Source of the DNA: an uncultured bacterium
GTDB taxonomy: Bacteria; Actinomycetota; Coriobacteriia; Coriobacteriales; Coriobacteriaceae
Direction of reading: 5' to 3'
NCBI GenBank assembly: GCA_905214105.1
Contig: CAJMKK010000004.1
Coordinates: 147,456 to 211,455, forward strand
Length of the DNA stretch: 64,000 nt
Part shown: piece after piece, positions 15,507 to 23,825 of the stretch
Layout of the letters: the number at the start of each line of letters is the position of its first letter
Numbering within the stretch: position 1 is the stretch's first letter
Program-made: the position numbers and the translations under genes
The notes under the pieces: generated by a model
What the model was told of the DNA's origin: nothing
The model's database searches: none
What the model saw: the letters and a program-made list of their open reading frames with translations, nothing else

Positions 15507-16724
15507 TTAGAGGCCCAGGTAGGAGGTCATGCCTTCGACGGCGAGTTTGGCGCCCGCTACGGCATGGACCACAGTGAGCGGGCCGTTGACGACGTCGCCG
15601 GCGGCAAAGACGCCCGGCACGGTGGTCATGCCGTGCTCATCGACCGAAAGAAGGCCGCGATGGTCGGTCTCCAGACCGCCCGTCGTAAGCACCAGCTTGT
15701 CCTTAGGCACCTGCGAGGCCGCAATCACAACCGTGTCGGCGGGCACATGGTCAAGTTCTTCCTCGTAGCCCACCACGTTGTCGTCCTCGTCAAAGATAGC
15801 CGTCTCGAACACCGGACCGTTATCGTCGATGGCGCAGATCGCCTTGCCGCGCACGATCTCGGCACCGTCAAGCTCGGTCAGCTCCACCTCGTCATCGATG
15901 GCCGAGATATGGCGCGATCGGGCATACACGGTAACTTTGCGAGCGCCCGAGCGCAGGGCCGTGCGGGCGACATCCATGGCCACATTGCCGGCGCCGATAA
16001 CTGCCACGTTCTGCCCGATTGCCACGCTCGTGGGATCGACCAGATAATCGATACCAAACAGCACGTTGCCGCGCGACTCGCCGGGAATACCCAGCTTTCG
16101 GGCGCGCCAGGTACCGGTGCCAACAAAGACTGCATCGTAGCCGTCGCGCAGCAGGTCGTCGATATGCAGGGCGCCACCGATGGTGGTCGAGGGACGGACG
16201 CGCACGCCAAGCGAGCACATCACGTGACGATACTTTTGCACGAGAGCACGGGGCAGGCGAAACTCGGGGATACCGTACTCCAACACGCCGCCGATCTCGG
16301 GGCGCTGCTCAAACACCGTGACGGCACAGCCCAGCTGGGCCATCTTAATGGCCACGGTAATGCCGGCAGGACCGGAACCGACCACGGCAACCTGCTTGCC
16401 GCACGACGGCGCGGGCTTCCACTGTTTGCGGTCCAAATACGCTGTCGAGATATAGTTCTCGATGCTCGAGAAATGCACCGGTGCGCCCTTGCGGCCCTGG
16501 ATGCACGCGCCCTCGCACTGGCCCGAATGGTTGCACACCATGGAGCAGACCGCGCTCATGGGATTGTTCTGAAACAGCAACTCGCCCGCCTCTTCAAGAC
16601 GGCGCTGCTTAAACAGGTCGATGACCTGCGAAATAGGCGTTTGAACCGGGCAGCCTTTAAGCTGGCAGAACGCCTTCTTGCACCCAAGGCAACGATTCGC
16701 TTCTTCGACAATGTGGATAGCCAT
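15507..16724 (-). CDS. GltD-like NAD(P)-dependent flavoprotein oxidoreductase
   Basis: A 405-residue protein resembling the small subunit of glutamate synthase and related electron-transfer flavoproteins. The N-terminal Fer4_20 domain contains CLGCKKAFCQLKGC and CSMVCNHSGQCEGAC, Cys ligands for two 4Fe-4S clusters. FAD-binding VAVVGSGPAGITVA and NADPH-binding VAVIGAGNVAMDVA follow, and the C-terminus ends VFAAGDVVNGP and VHAVAGAK. The ATG 16722-16724 has AAGGGGAG. No large gltB gene is nearby. It lies in line with the GH105 and TIM-barrel genes upstream and the old-yellow enzyme downstream, suggesting a role as electron donor in this cluster. The true redox partner is unknown. Confidence 0.8.
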   Translation of the reverse strand: MAIHIVEEANRCLGCKKAFCQLKGCPVQTPISQVIDLFKQRRLEEAGELLFQNNPMSAVCSMVCNHSGQCEGACIQGRKGAPVHFSSIENYISTAYLDRKQWKPAPSCGKQVAVVGSGPAGITVAIKMAQLGCAVTVFEQRPEIGGVLEYGIPEFRLPRALVQKYRHVMCSLGVRVRPSTTIGGALHIDDLLRDGYDAVFVGTGTWRARKLGIPGESRGNVLFGIDYLVDPTSVAIGQNVAVIGAGNVAMDVARTALRSGARKVTVYARSRHISAIDDEVELTELDGAEIVRGKAICAIDDNGPVFETAIFDEDDNVVGYEEELDHVPADTVVIAASQVPKDKLVLTTGGLETDHRGLLSVDEHGMTTVPGVFAAGDVVNGPLTVVHAVAGAKLAVEGMTSYLGL

Positions 16725-16826
16725 GCAACTCCCCTTTTTGATGTAATCCAATGGGGCGACGATAAAGATCCTTCACCGCCGCCCCCGTCAGGCAAACTCA
16801 ATCGGCTGCCACGGCAAAAGCCAAGG

Positions 16827-17732
16827 CTATATCTCGCGATGCGAAGCCCCGCAGCGGGCGGACATACGCTCGAGCGTCGCCAGACAGCCAGCCACCGTCG
16901 CCGGCACGCTGTTCTCGACCACGCAGGGAATCCCAGGGCAGGCGGCAGCCGCCCAGGCCACCACGGGCTCAAAGTCATATCGTCCCGTCTCGCCCACACC
17001 GTGGCACACCAGGCGCGAACCCGTACCGTCGCACCAACCAGCCTCGTCCTCGTTGTCGACGACCTCAAAATCCTTGGCGTGCAGCACGCGAATCTTGCTG
17101 CCGCACAAGTAGAGCATACGCGCTGTGATTTCCTGCGCCTCGTTAACGACGCTGGGGTGCAGCAGCGACACCGGGTCGTAGATCACGCCGAGCGCTGGGC
17201 TCGAAACGCGCTCCAGCACCTCACGGCGGCGATCCGGCGTGTTGACCGTCTCGTTCCAGCCGGGCTCAATCAGTATTTGCCCGCCAACGGCCTCGGCGCG
17301 CTCGCAGACACGTGCGAGTCCGTCCATAAACGCATCGAGTGCCTCGTCGGTCATACGGTCGTCAGCAACGCGGTTCTGCGCATTGGGACGACCGGTCTCG
17401 GTGCCAACCGGGCAGCCGCCGAGCATCTGGGCAAAGTTCAAGCACGCCTCGTACTCGGCAAAGTTATCCATGAGCTGCTGGCGATCGGGCGTCGCCAGAT
17501 TCTTATAGCAGCCAAACACTGCCACCGCAACGCCTGCCTCGTCGAGCACCGCACGCAGGTGCTCGGCAAGCTCGCGAGTCAGGCCGCCCCGATCGATCCC
17601 CATCGATGCGTAGAGCACCTTGCTCGGCAGTTGGATGCACGAAAAGCCCAGCTCTCCTGCCATGCGAATGCGTTCCTCGACGGTTCCCTGCACAAGATCG
17701 TGCAAGCGTACGCCCGGAGTAATGGCCCCCAC
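16827..17732 (-). CDS. sugar phosphate isomerase/epimerase-type TIM-barrel protein
   Basis: A 301-residue AP-endonuclease-2-type TIM barrel (family of xylose isomerase-like epimerases). Visible elements are LGFSCIQLPSKVLYAS, VAVFGCYKNLATPD, GGQILIEPGW (metal Glu), LGVIYDPVSLLHP, RVLHAKDFEV (metal Asp/His) and VVENSVP. The start is a GTG, at 17730-17732 (AAGGGG about 10 bases before) or 17739-17741. The gene begins at or inside the stop of GH105, showing tight translational coupling. Its position suggests processing of a sugar released by GH105, such as rhamnose or a modified uronate, but the reaction is not known. Confidence 0.75.
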   Translation of the reverse strand: MGAITPGVRLHDLVQGTVEERIRMAGELGFSCIQLPSKVLYASMGIDRGGLTRELAEHLRAVLDEAGVAVAVFGCYKNLATPDRQQLMDNFAEYEACLNFAQMLGGCPVGTETGRPNAQNRVADDRMTDEALDAFMDGLARVCERAEAVGGQILIEPGWNETVNTPDRRREVLERVSSPALGVIYDPVSLLHPSVVNEAQEITARMLYLCGSKIRVLHAKDFEVVDNEDEAGWCDGTGSRLVCHGVGETGRYDFEPVVAWAAAACPGIPCVVENSVPATVAGCLATLERMSARCGASHREI

Positions 17733-17733
17733 G

Positions 17734-18972
17734 CTATTCACGCCCCTTATGAGCGTTGATGCCCGGAGTGTATCCGCCAAACGGATCGTCGATGGAGCAC
17801 ACGCCCGAGGGGGCGAGCGGATCGCGCCTACCGGCCAGCTTGTCGTGATGCATGGTCTCGATATAGGCAAGCACCAGCGGCGCCACGCCCTTTGCATCAT
17901 TTTTGACCACAGGCTCGCTCATGTAATACTCAAACGTGCCCTCGCGGTGCGCGGCGTTGCCAAGACCCGCCACCAGGCAGATGTTGTCGAGCGCCAGCTG
18001 CCCGTCGCGCTCGGACAGGCACGTATCGCAGATGCCGTCAAACGCACGGCGACCGTACTGGTAGTAGCGCTCGCCCAGCACGCCCAGGCGCACGCCCTTC
18101 ATGATGGCATTGGCAAAAATCGCGCTGCCCGACTCCTCCAGATAGTTGGGGGCGATATTGGGCAGGTTGATGACCTGGTGCCACATGCCGGTCTTCTCGT
18201 CCTGATACGGCAGCATAGCGTCGATCAGGTCGTGGAACATCTTACGGATCTCGTCCTTCTCGGCCGACATCGAAGGCGGCATGAGCTCCCAGGTATCGAT
18301 GAGCGCCATGGCAAACCAGCCCTCGGCGCGCAGCCAGAAGTTGGCCGAAAGACCGGTAACGGGATCGCACCAGAACTGCTTGCGACTCGCGTCGTAGGCG
18401 TGATAGTACAGGCCGTTGAGGGGGTTGCGCATCAGGTCATGCACCACTTGGAACATATGGAAGCTATCCGAGCAGGCACGGCGGTTGTGGAAGCTCAGCT
18501 CGTACTGCATGTAGAACGGCTGAGCCATGTACATGCCATCGAGCCAGATCTGGTTGGGATAGACGGCCTTGTGCCAAAACACGCCCTCTTTGGTACGCGG
18601 CTGGGTCTCGAGCTGACGATAGATGGTATCCATGGCGGCGCGGTACTTGGGCTTGCCCACCAGGTCATAGAGCTTGTAGAGGGTTTTGCCCGCGTTGACG
18701 TTGTCGAGGTTGTACTCCTGGGGATCGTAATGCTTGATGGTGCCGTCATCCTGGACAAAGAAGTCGATATAGTCGTCGGCGAAGGTCAGGTAACGCTGCT
18801 CGCCGGTGATCTCGTACAGCTCGATGAGTGCCTTGATCATGCAGCCGTCAATGTAATTCCAGGTGTTCTCCTTGCCGGCGCGAAGCTTTTCGATGTTCCA
18901 GGCCGGCGCCTGAGGCGTAGAGGTCTCGATCAACTGCTCGATATAACGGTCCAGAATCTGATTGCAACCCAT
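17734..18972 (-). CDS. GH105 unsaturated rhamnogalacturonyl/galacturonyl hydrolase
   Basis: A 412-residue (alpha/alpha)6-barrel hydrolase of the YteR/YesR family. It removes the 4,5-unsaturated uronate from lyase-generated pectic oligosaccharides. Signature pieces are WNYIDGCMIKAL, QIWLDGMYMAQPF (catalytic Asp), LSANFWLRAEGWFAMAL and YLEESGSAIFANAI. There is no signal peptide, so it acts in the cytoplasm on imported oligosaccharides. The ATG 18970-18972 has AGGGGAC. Two regulon palindromes lie in its promoter. The TIM-barrel gene is coupled directly behind it. Confidence 0.9.
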   Translation of the reverse strand: MGCNQILDRYIEQLIETSTPQAPAWNIEKLRAGKENTWNYIDGCMIKALIELYEITGEQRYLTFADDYIDFFVQDDGTIKHYDPQEYNLDNVNAGKTLYKLYDLVGKPKYRAAMDTIYRQLETQPRTKEGVFWHKAVYPNQIWLDGMYMAQPFYMQYELSFHNRRACSDSFHMFQVVHDLMRNPLNGLYYHAYDASRKQFWCDPVTGLSANFWLRAEGWFAMALIDTWELMPPSMSAEKDEIRKMFHDLIDAMLPYQDEKTGMWHQVINLPNIAPNYLEESGSAIFANAIMKGVRLGVLGERYYQYGRRAFDGICDTCLSERDGQLALDNICLVAGLGNAAHREGTFEYYMSEPVVKNDAKGVAPLVLAYIETMHHDKLAGRRDPLAPSGVCSIDDPFGGYTPGINAHKGRE

Positions 18973-18997
18973 TGCTGTCCCCTCTGACGTTTTTGAT

Positions 18998-19063
18998 GGG
19001 TGAACGTTAACCCTAGTGTAACGCGAAGGGGATTATAGGGTGAACGTTAACCCTATAATCCCC
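18998..19063 (-). promoter_or_regulatory. GH105 promoter with two regulon operators
   Basis: GGGTGAACGTTAACCC occurs at 18998-19013 and 19038-19053. The upstream copy is embedded in a larger perfect-armed palindrome (19028-19041/19050-19063, GGGGATTATAGGGT arms). On the minus strand TATAAT (19032-19037) follows this operator and precedes the other. The large palindrome may also end transcription from the SGNH gene. Confidence 0.7.
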
Positions 19064-19078
19064 GCAAACGGCATCCTT

Positions 19079-19747
19079 TTAGCGGCAAACGGCGGTGAGA
19101 GCCGCGGCAATGCGATGCGCCAGGCGCTCATAGCCGGCAGGGCTGTAATGCAGACCGTCCGGCATGTAGAGCTCGCGATGCTCCGGCAAAAACGGGCTGA
19201 TGCCGCTTTGTGCATACAGGTCGATCACCGGCACCGAGTAGCGATCGCAAACCTCCAGCATCGCGCGCACATAGGCGTCTTGCGTCAGGCCCAGATGGTT
19301 GGCCTCGTTGCTTGCCGGGATATCCTTCTCGTGCTTACCACTTGTCTTGCACGGCGTCATAAACACCAGCTTTGCCTGAGGCGAGCGCGCCGTGATGGTG
19401 CGGATAAGGTAGTCGAGCGCGCCATAGAACTCGTGCACGTCGGTGCTGCCCGGCTCGCCTAGCGGCACGTTACGGCTAAAGTCGTTAACGCCGCCAAAGA
19501 CGGTGCAGATGTCTGCCGCGTGATCGATGCCGTCCAAACGCTCAACAAACGAATCGGTACGGTCGGCCTTGACGGCAATACGCGAACCCTTAATGCCAAA
19601 ATTCTCGACCGTAGCGCCGCCCAGCAGCGCACCCAGGTGCGAGGTCCAGGAGATGTCGTTACCTCCCCCGCCGCATCCGTTATCGCCCCAGGTGGTCGAA
19701 TCGCCAAAGCAGCAGATGGTCGATTCGCTCAAGTTTTTCGTTTCCAT
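19079..19747 (-). CDS. SGNH/GDSL-family hydrolase, probable pectin acetylesterase
   Basis: A 222-residue SGNH hydrolase. Block I is CCFGDSTTWG (catalytic Ser), block III is FGGVNDF (Gly and Asn of the oxyanion hole), and block V is MPDGLHYSPAGY (Asp and His). There is no signal peptide. The ATG 19745-19747 follows GAGGAG. It lies between the methylesterase fusion and GH105, where a rhamnogalacturonan acetylesterase (YesT/YesY-like) is expected. Deacetylation of imported oligosaccharides is inferred. Confidence 0.8.
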   Translation of the reverse strand: METKNLSESTICCFGDSTTWGDNGCGGGGNDISWTSHLGALLGGATVENFGIKGSRIAVKADRTDSFVERLDGIDHAADICTVFGGVNDFSRNVPLGEPGSTDVHEFYGALDYLIRTITARSPQAKLVFMTPCKTSGKHEKDIPASNEANHLGLTQDAYVRAMLEVCDRYSVPVIDLYAQSGISPFLPEHRELYMPDGLHYSPAGYERLAHRIAAALTAVCR

Positions 19748-19816
19748 ATTCTTCTCCTCACCCGCACACCGGCGGTCATACAGGTACATACCGTTCATTC
19801 GCAACATGCCGAGGGG

Positions 19817-21982
19817 CTATGCGTGGGCGCATTCTGCAACTTGCGAATCGAGCCATTCGATATCCTCGGCAAGATGCGCCACGCCAAGATGGTGTCCACC
19901 CGGACACACCTCGTGCCGCAGACCTCCTCTGCGGCCCAGCAACTCGTAGGCATCGCGCACGATTTTGAGTTGCTCGTCAACATTTTTGAGCCTGCGTGCC
20001 CCATTCAGATGATCCTCTTCGCAACTTTGGACCAACAACGGCCGTGGCGCGATGAGCGAGGCGATGTCACCCATATCGAGCAGACGCCAGAGTCCAGGCG
20101 TGTAATTGCAACTGCAGTTGCCGTTGAGATGCAGCAGCGAGTCATCGACACCGTACAGATAGCCCGAGACAAACGCCTTGCGCACGCGCGGGTCAAGCGC
20201 GGCCAGGTACAACGTCATGCAACCGCCGCCCGAAAAACCAAAGCAGCCCAGGTCGTCCAGGGCAATGTCACCGCGTGTCTCCAAGTAATCAATCAAGCGC
20301 ATGTTGTCCCAGGCGTTGAGGCCCGCGACCGTAAGACCCAGCGGCTCGGCCATACGTGCTTGATTCAGACACGTACCGCGCAGGTAGCTGTTCTCGTCGT
20401 CGCCCTGGCCCTTCCAATCGCGGCGATACCCCCAACCGCGGGCATCGGGGCAGACGGTCACGTAACCCATGCGCGCCAAACGCAGACCGTAGTCGTAATT
20501 GAACTTACGCACGGCATCGTCGACCGCCGGCACGCCCGCAACACCGGCTATGCTTGCAGCACCCGCCCCCTGGTGACCATGCGGGCAGATATAGCAGCGC
20601 TTGAGTCCCCGCTCGTCAAGCTTGGGGCGGGACGGCTCCAACAGGTAAAACGGCATCCACACATCGTGCTCAACCTGCAACACCGCATGAGTACGCACGA
20701 TGCTGCCGGCAACCCGCACGCGATTGAGCTCACGAATCTCAATCGGGGCGCGGTCCATAAGCGAAAGACCCAAAATATCGTACAGACGAGTCCTGGTCGC
20801 AGCCTTCCATGCCTCAAAGTCTGTGGGAGTCTTGCCCGTAAATGCGGCCGAGCGCCCTTCGCGCTTCAGTCGGGCGCGCAGCGCAGGTTCGTCCTCGTAG
20901 TACGTCTCGATGTGCACGGTGCGACCATTGGCAGATAGCCCGGCCGTCTCTATCGCATCACCGTCGCCGCCCTCAGGATCCCAACCATCCGTGCCGGCAA
21001 GAACTCGGTCACGCGCATAGCGTTCGGAATCCTGACCGGTCAGGCAATGCGCCCACGGCACCCAAGCGGCAGTATCACCCGCCGGGCCAAACAGGATACC
21101 GCCGGCATACAGGGTGCCGTCATGTGCCGCTGGCTTATTCCAATCCCACCATCCCTCGAGTGAAATATGGGAGCCCAGCCAGCATTCGAGCAAAACGGTC
21201 TGGGCCCACTCGCGCCATGGACGACCCAGATAGACCGATCCGGGGGCAATGCCCTCATCGGCTGTAAACGAACAGCCATGAAACACAAATCCGTACGGCT
21301 CGCCCTGAGGCGTGGAGGCTGCCGTTACATACCCGTTGACATCCATATCGCGGTTGAGTGAGCGAATCTCACACCCCTCAAAGTAGGCCCGCGCACCGCC
21401 AAAGATAAAGTCGACGTCGCCCTCGATCCGGCAACGTCGAAAATACTGGCGCCCCACCCGGCGCGGCGCAAACTGCTTGGGGCCTATAAAGCCGCCCGGC
21501 TTGACCTCGTGCGGCGGCAGCGGCCCCAAAAAAAGCGTGTCCTGATGGCCCAGGATGCGGCAGGCATCGACCACCAGACGATCGCCGTCGGCATACAGGG
21601 CAATCGCTTGGCCGACCTCACGACCGTCACCGGCGTCGTTTTCGATCGTTAAGCCTGTAAGCGTCACGTCGTCGGCATCGACCAGCACCGTATACGTACG
21701 GAAGGTGCCGAGCCTTCCATCCTGACCGCTACCGTTCTCCGACGGCATCTTGGCACCCAGACAGCCCACAATGCGAACGCTGTCGGCCGTCTCGCCCTCG
21801 AGCGTCACATGCGGACGACGAATTTCGACCTGTTCGCGGTACTCGCCCGGCGCCACCAGCACGCGCACCGGCACGGTCGCATCGGGCACACACCGCTCCG
21901 CCGCCTCAAGCGCCGCCGAAATGCTGCGATACGCGCCTTCGCGTTCGAGCGATACCTCAAAGAGCTGTTCTTTACCACTCAT
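19817..21982 (-). CDS. fusion of CE8 pectin methylesterase and alpha/beta-hydrolase esterase
   Basis: A 721-residue two-domain protein. Residues of about 10-335 form a CE8 right-handed beta-helix pectinesterase with GHQDTLF (145-151), DVDFIFGGARAYFEGC (189-204, catalytic Asp191) and YLGRPW (251-256, Arg254). Residues of about 385-721 form an alpha/beta hydrolase with the nucleophile elbow GFSGGG (582-587, Ser584), an acidic loop EEDHLNG and the His in PGGHHLG. The second half resembles acetyl-xylan/pectin esterases of the Abhydrolase_7/CE19 type. There is no signal peptide. One protein could remove both methyl and acetyl groups from imported pectic oligosaccharides. The start ATG 21980-21982 has only a weak site. 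Confidence 0.85.
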   Translation of the reverse strand: MSGKEQLFEVSLEREGAYRSISAALEAAERCVPDATVPVRVLVAPGEYREQVEIRRPHVTLEGETADSVRIVGCLGAKMPSENGSGQDGRLGTFRTYTVLVDADDVTLTGLTIENDAGDGREVGQAIALYADGDRLVVDACRILGHQDTLFLGPLPPHEVKPGGFIGPKQFAPRRVGRQYFRRCRIEGDVDFIFGGARAYFEGCEIRSLNRDMDVNGYVTAASTPQGEPYGFVFHGCSFTADEGIAPGSVYLGRPWREWAQTVLLECWLGSHISLEGWWDWNKPAAHDGTLYAGGILFGPAGDTAAWVPWAHCLTGQDSERYARDRVLAGTDGWDPEGGDGDAIETAGLSANGRTVHIETYYEDEPALRARLKREGRSAAFTGKTPTDFEAWKAATRTRLYDILGLSLMDRAPIEIRELNRVRVAGSIVRTHAVLQVEHDVWMPFYLLEPSRPKLDERGLKRCYICPHGHQGAGAASIAGVAGVPAVDDAVRKFNYDYGLRLARMGYVTVCPDARGWGYRRDWKGQGDDENSYLRGTCLNQARMAEPLGLTVAGLNAWDNMRLIDYLETRGDIALDDLGCFGFSGGGCMTLYLAALDPRVRKAFVSGYLYGVDDSLLHLNGNCSCNYTPGLWRLLDMGDIASLIAPRPLLVQSCEEDHLNGARRLKNVDEQLKIVRDAYELLGRRGGLRHEVCPGGHHLGVAHLAEDIEWLDSQVAECAHA

Positions 21983-22040
21983 CTGTCATTACGCTTTCTG
22001 TCACAGAACACCCACCATGCAATACCGGCACCTATAGATT

Positions 22041-22076
22041 GCGTGCGACGACCGGGCGGCCCCGTCCGTCGCACGC
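22041..22076 (-). repeat. 10-bp hairpin after the GH28 gene
   Basis: GCGTGCGACG (22041-22050) pairs with CGTCGCACGC (22067-22076) in the 131-bp gap between GH28 and the CE8 fusion. No U-run follows, so a full terminator is unlikely. Confidence 0.5.
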
Positions 22077-22113
22077 CTCAACATGCCGTATTCACTTGTG
22101 CAGGAGCACTACC

Positions 22114-23709
22114 CTATGCGCGAATCACCTTGTCGACGTTCTGCAGCTGCAGCTCGTCACCGTCCTGACCCTCGATGCGCACGTTCTGCAGGTCGAGGAC
22201 TTTCACGTTCTGCGCGATGATGCCCTGGCGCACCATCGGCTCCACACCACAGGCCATGGCCGGCACAAAGGGCTCGGCATCGTCGGCAAAGGTCACATGG
22301 ACATCCTGGAACGTCAGGCGCGTCACCTTGCTCTCGGGCAGGCCCGTGATATAGGCCGCGGCAGCATGGCAGTTGGTTGCCTCGATATCGCAAAACGTCG
22401 TGGCGCCAAAGCCGGGCGTGCGGTCGTCGACGGGCAGCGCCTCGCGAGACTGCACGTAGTCGGTCTTGCCGTCCTTGTCGCAAAAATAGAACGAGTTGAC
22501 CACGAAGGGCGTAAGCACCTCGTCCATGCGAATGTGCTCAAAGGTGATTCCCTCGTTGACGGCATCCTTGCCGCGGCCACGACGGGTCTTGACGCGCAGG
22601 CCGCGGTCAGTGCGCTCAAAGAGGCACTTGCTCACGGTAAGGTCCTTGATACCGCCGGCGGCCTCGGATCCCAGTACCACGGCACCATGGCCGTCGTGCA
22701 TGTAGCAGTGCGAGATCAACACGTCGTGTGTGGCGGGACGAAGCTCGGGCTCAATGCCCAGCTTGCCGCTCTTGATGGCGATGCAGTCGTCGCCCACCGA
22801 GAACTGGCAGCCAAGGATGCGGACAAAACCGCAGCTCTCGGGATCAAAGCCGTCGGTGTTGTGGGAGTTCTTGGGACCCTCGATGGACAGGCAGAGCGCA
22901 TCGACGCGCTCGCACAGGACGGGGTGGATGTTCCACGCGGGGCTATTGCACACGGTAAAACCAGCCATGCTCACGTTTTCGCACTCGGACAGGAAGATCA
23001 TGCGCGGGCGGGCGATCTCGCGGCCCTCCTCGGGGCGGAAGATGTTCTTAAAGTCCTTGTTCCACCAGTTGTCCTCGGCAAAATCGGTCTGGCCATCGAT
23101 CGCGCCGCGCCCATAGATGCACACGTCGTGCACACCCAGGCCCGTAAAGGTAGAGCAGTAGGTCGAGAAGCTCTCGCCCTCCCAGCGGCCCAGGGGCAGC
23201 ATGTCGGTACCGGCATACCCGGCGCCCTCATCGCCCGTGACCGTGCCCGGAATGTAGGCGAGCGCCGCGCGGTCGTAGCGGGCCAGCAGCACCGCGCCCT
23301 CGGCGAGCTCGATGTTGATATTGCTCTTAAGGAAGAGCGACTTGATGCGGTAGCTGCCGGCGGGAATCAGCACGCGTCCGCCCTTGGGGCAGGCCATGAT
23401 GGCAGCCTGGATATTGGTGGTGTCGTCGTGCTCGGCATCGCCCTTGGCGCCGCAGTCGCGAACGTTGATGGTGAAGGGCTCGACCGGCGTGGTGACTCCC
23501 ACGCTCAGCTCGCGCTCGCCACAGACAAAACGAATCAAGTTGCGCTTGCCGGGAATCAGGCCGTCGACATAGGTCTCGACCGTATGGGTGGTACCGGCGG
23601 GCTCGCCGTTGACAAAGACCTCCCACGTATCGGCACAGGTAAAGTAGCCGCCATCGTCAAGCTCGATAACGGCCGCACGCGCGTTGCGCCAGATAACGTT
23701 CGTCTCCAT
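22114..23709 (-). CDS. GH28 polygalacturonase, cytoplasmic
   Basis: A 531-residue GH28 right-handed beta-helix enzyme hydrolysing alpha-1,4-galacturonosyl bonds. All catalytic blocks are present: NTDGFDP (284-290), GDDCIAIKSG (306-315), GHGAVVLGS (340-348) and RGLRVKTRRGRG, the RIK-equivalent (369-380). An extra N-terminal domain of about 80 residues precedes the helix (fibronectin-like: GYFTCADTWEVFVNGEPAGT). The ATG 23707-23709 follows GAGGGAG; there is no signal peptide. It probably exo-hydrolyses imported oligogalacturonides to galacturonate for UxaC. Confidence 0.9.
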   Translation of the reverse strand: METNVIWRNARAAVIELDDGGYFTCADTWEVFVNGEPAGTTHTVETYVDGLIPGKRNLIRFVCGERELSVGVTTPVEPFTINVRDCGAKGDAEHDDTTNIQAAIMACPKGGRVLIPAGSYRIKSLFLKSNINIELAEGAVLLARYDRAALAYIPGTVTGDEGAGYAGTDMLPLGRWEGESFSTYCSTFTGLGVHDVCIYGRGAIDGQTDFAEDNWWNKDFKNIFRPEEGREIARPRMIFLSECENVSMAGFTVCNSPAWNIHPVLCERVDALCLSIEGPKNSHNTDGFDPESCGFVRILGCQFSVGDDCIAIKSGKLGIEPELRPATHDVLISHCYMHDGHGAVVLGSEAAGGIKDLTVSKCLFERTDRGLRVKTRRGRGKDAVNEGITFEHIRMDEVLTPFVVNSFYFCDKDGKTDYVQSREALPVDDRTPGFGATTFCDIEATNCHAAAAYITGLPESKVTRLTFQDVHVTFADDAEPFVPAMACGVEPMVRQGIIAQNVKVLDLQNVRIEGQDGDELQLQNVDKVIRA

Positions 23710-23758
23710 GGGTTTCTCCCTCAAAAAAGATGCTCTAAAGGCAAATTGTACGCTGTAG

Positions 23759-23801
23759 AAAAAGGGCCGTGCCTGCCGGCGGAATTCCGGTGGCACGGCC
23801 C
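23759..23801 (-). terminator. terminator of the transporter gene
   Basis: The 10-bp stem GGGCCGTGCC/GGCACGGCCC (23764-23773/23792-23801) is followed on the minus strand by TTTTT. It lies between the GPH carrier and the GH28 gene. Confidence 0.85.
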
Positions 23802-23825
23802 TATGGTTTGGACGATGCGCTGGCC

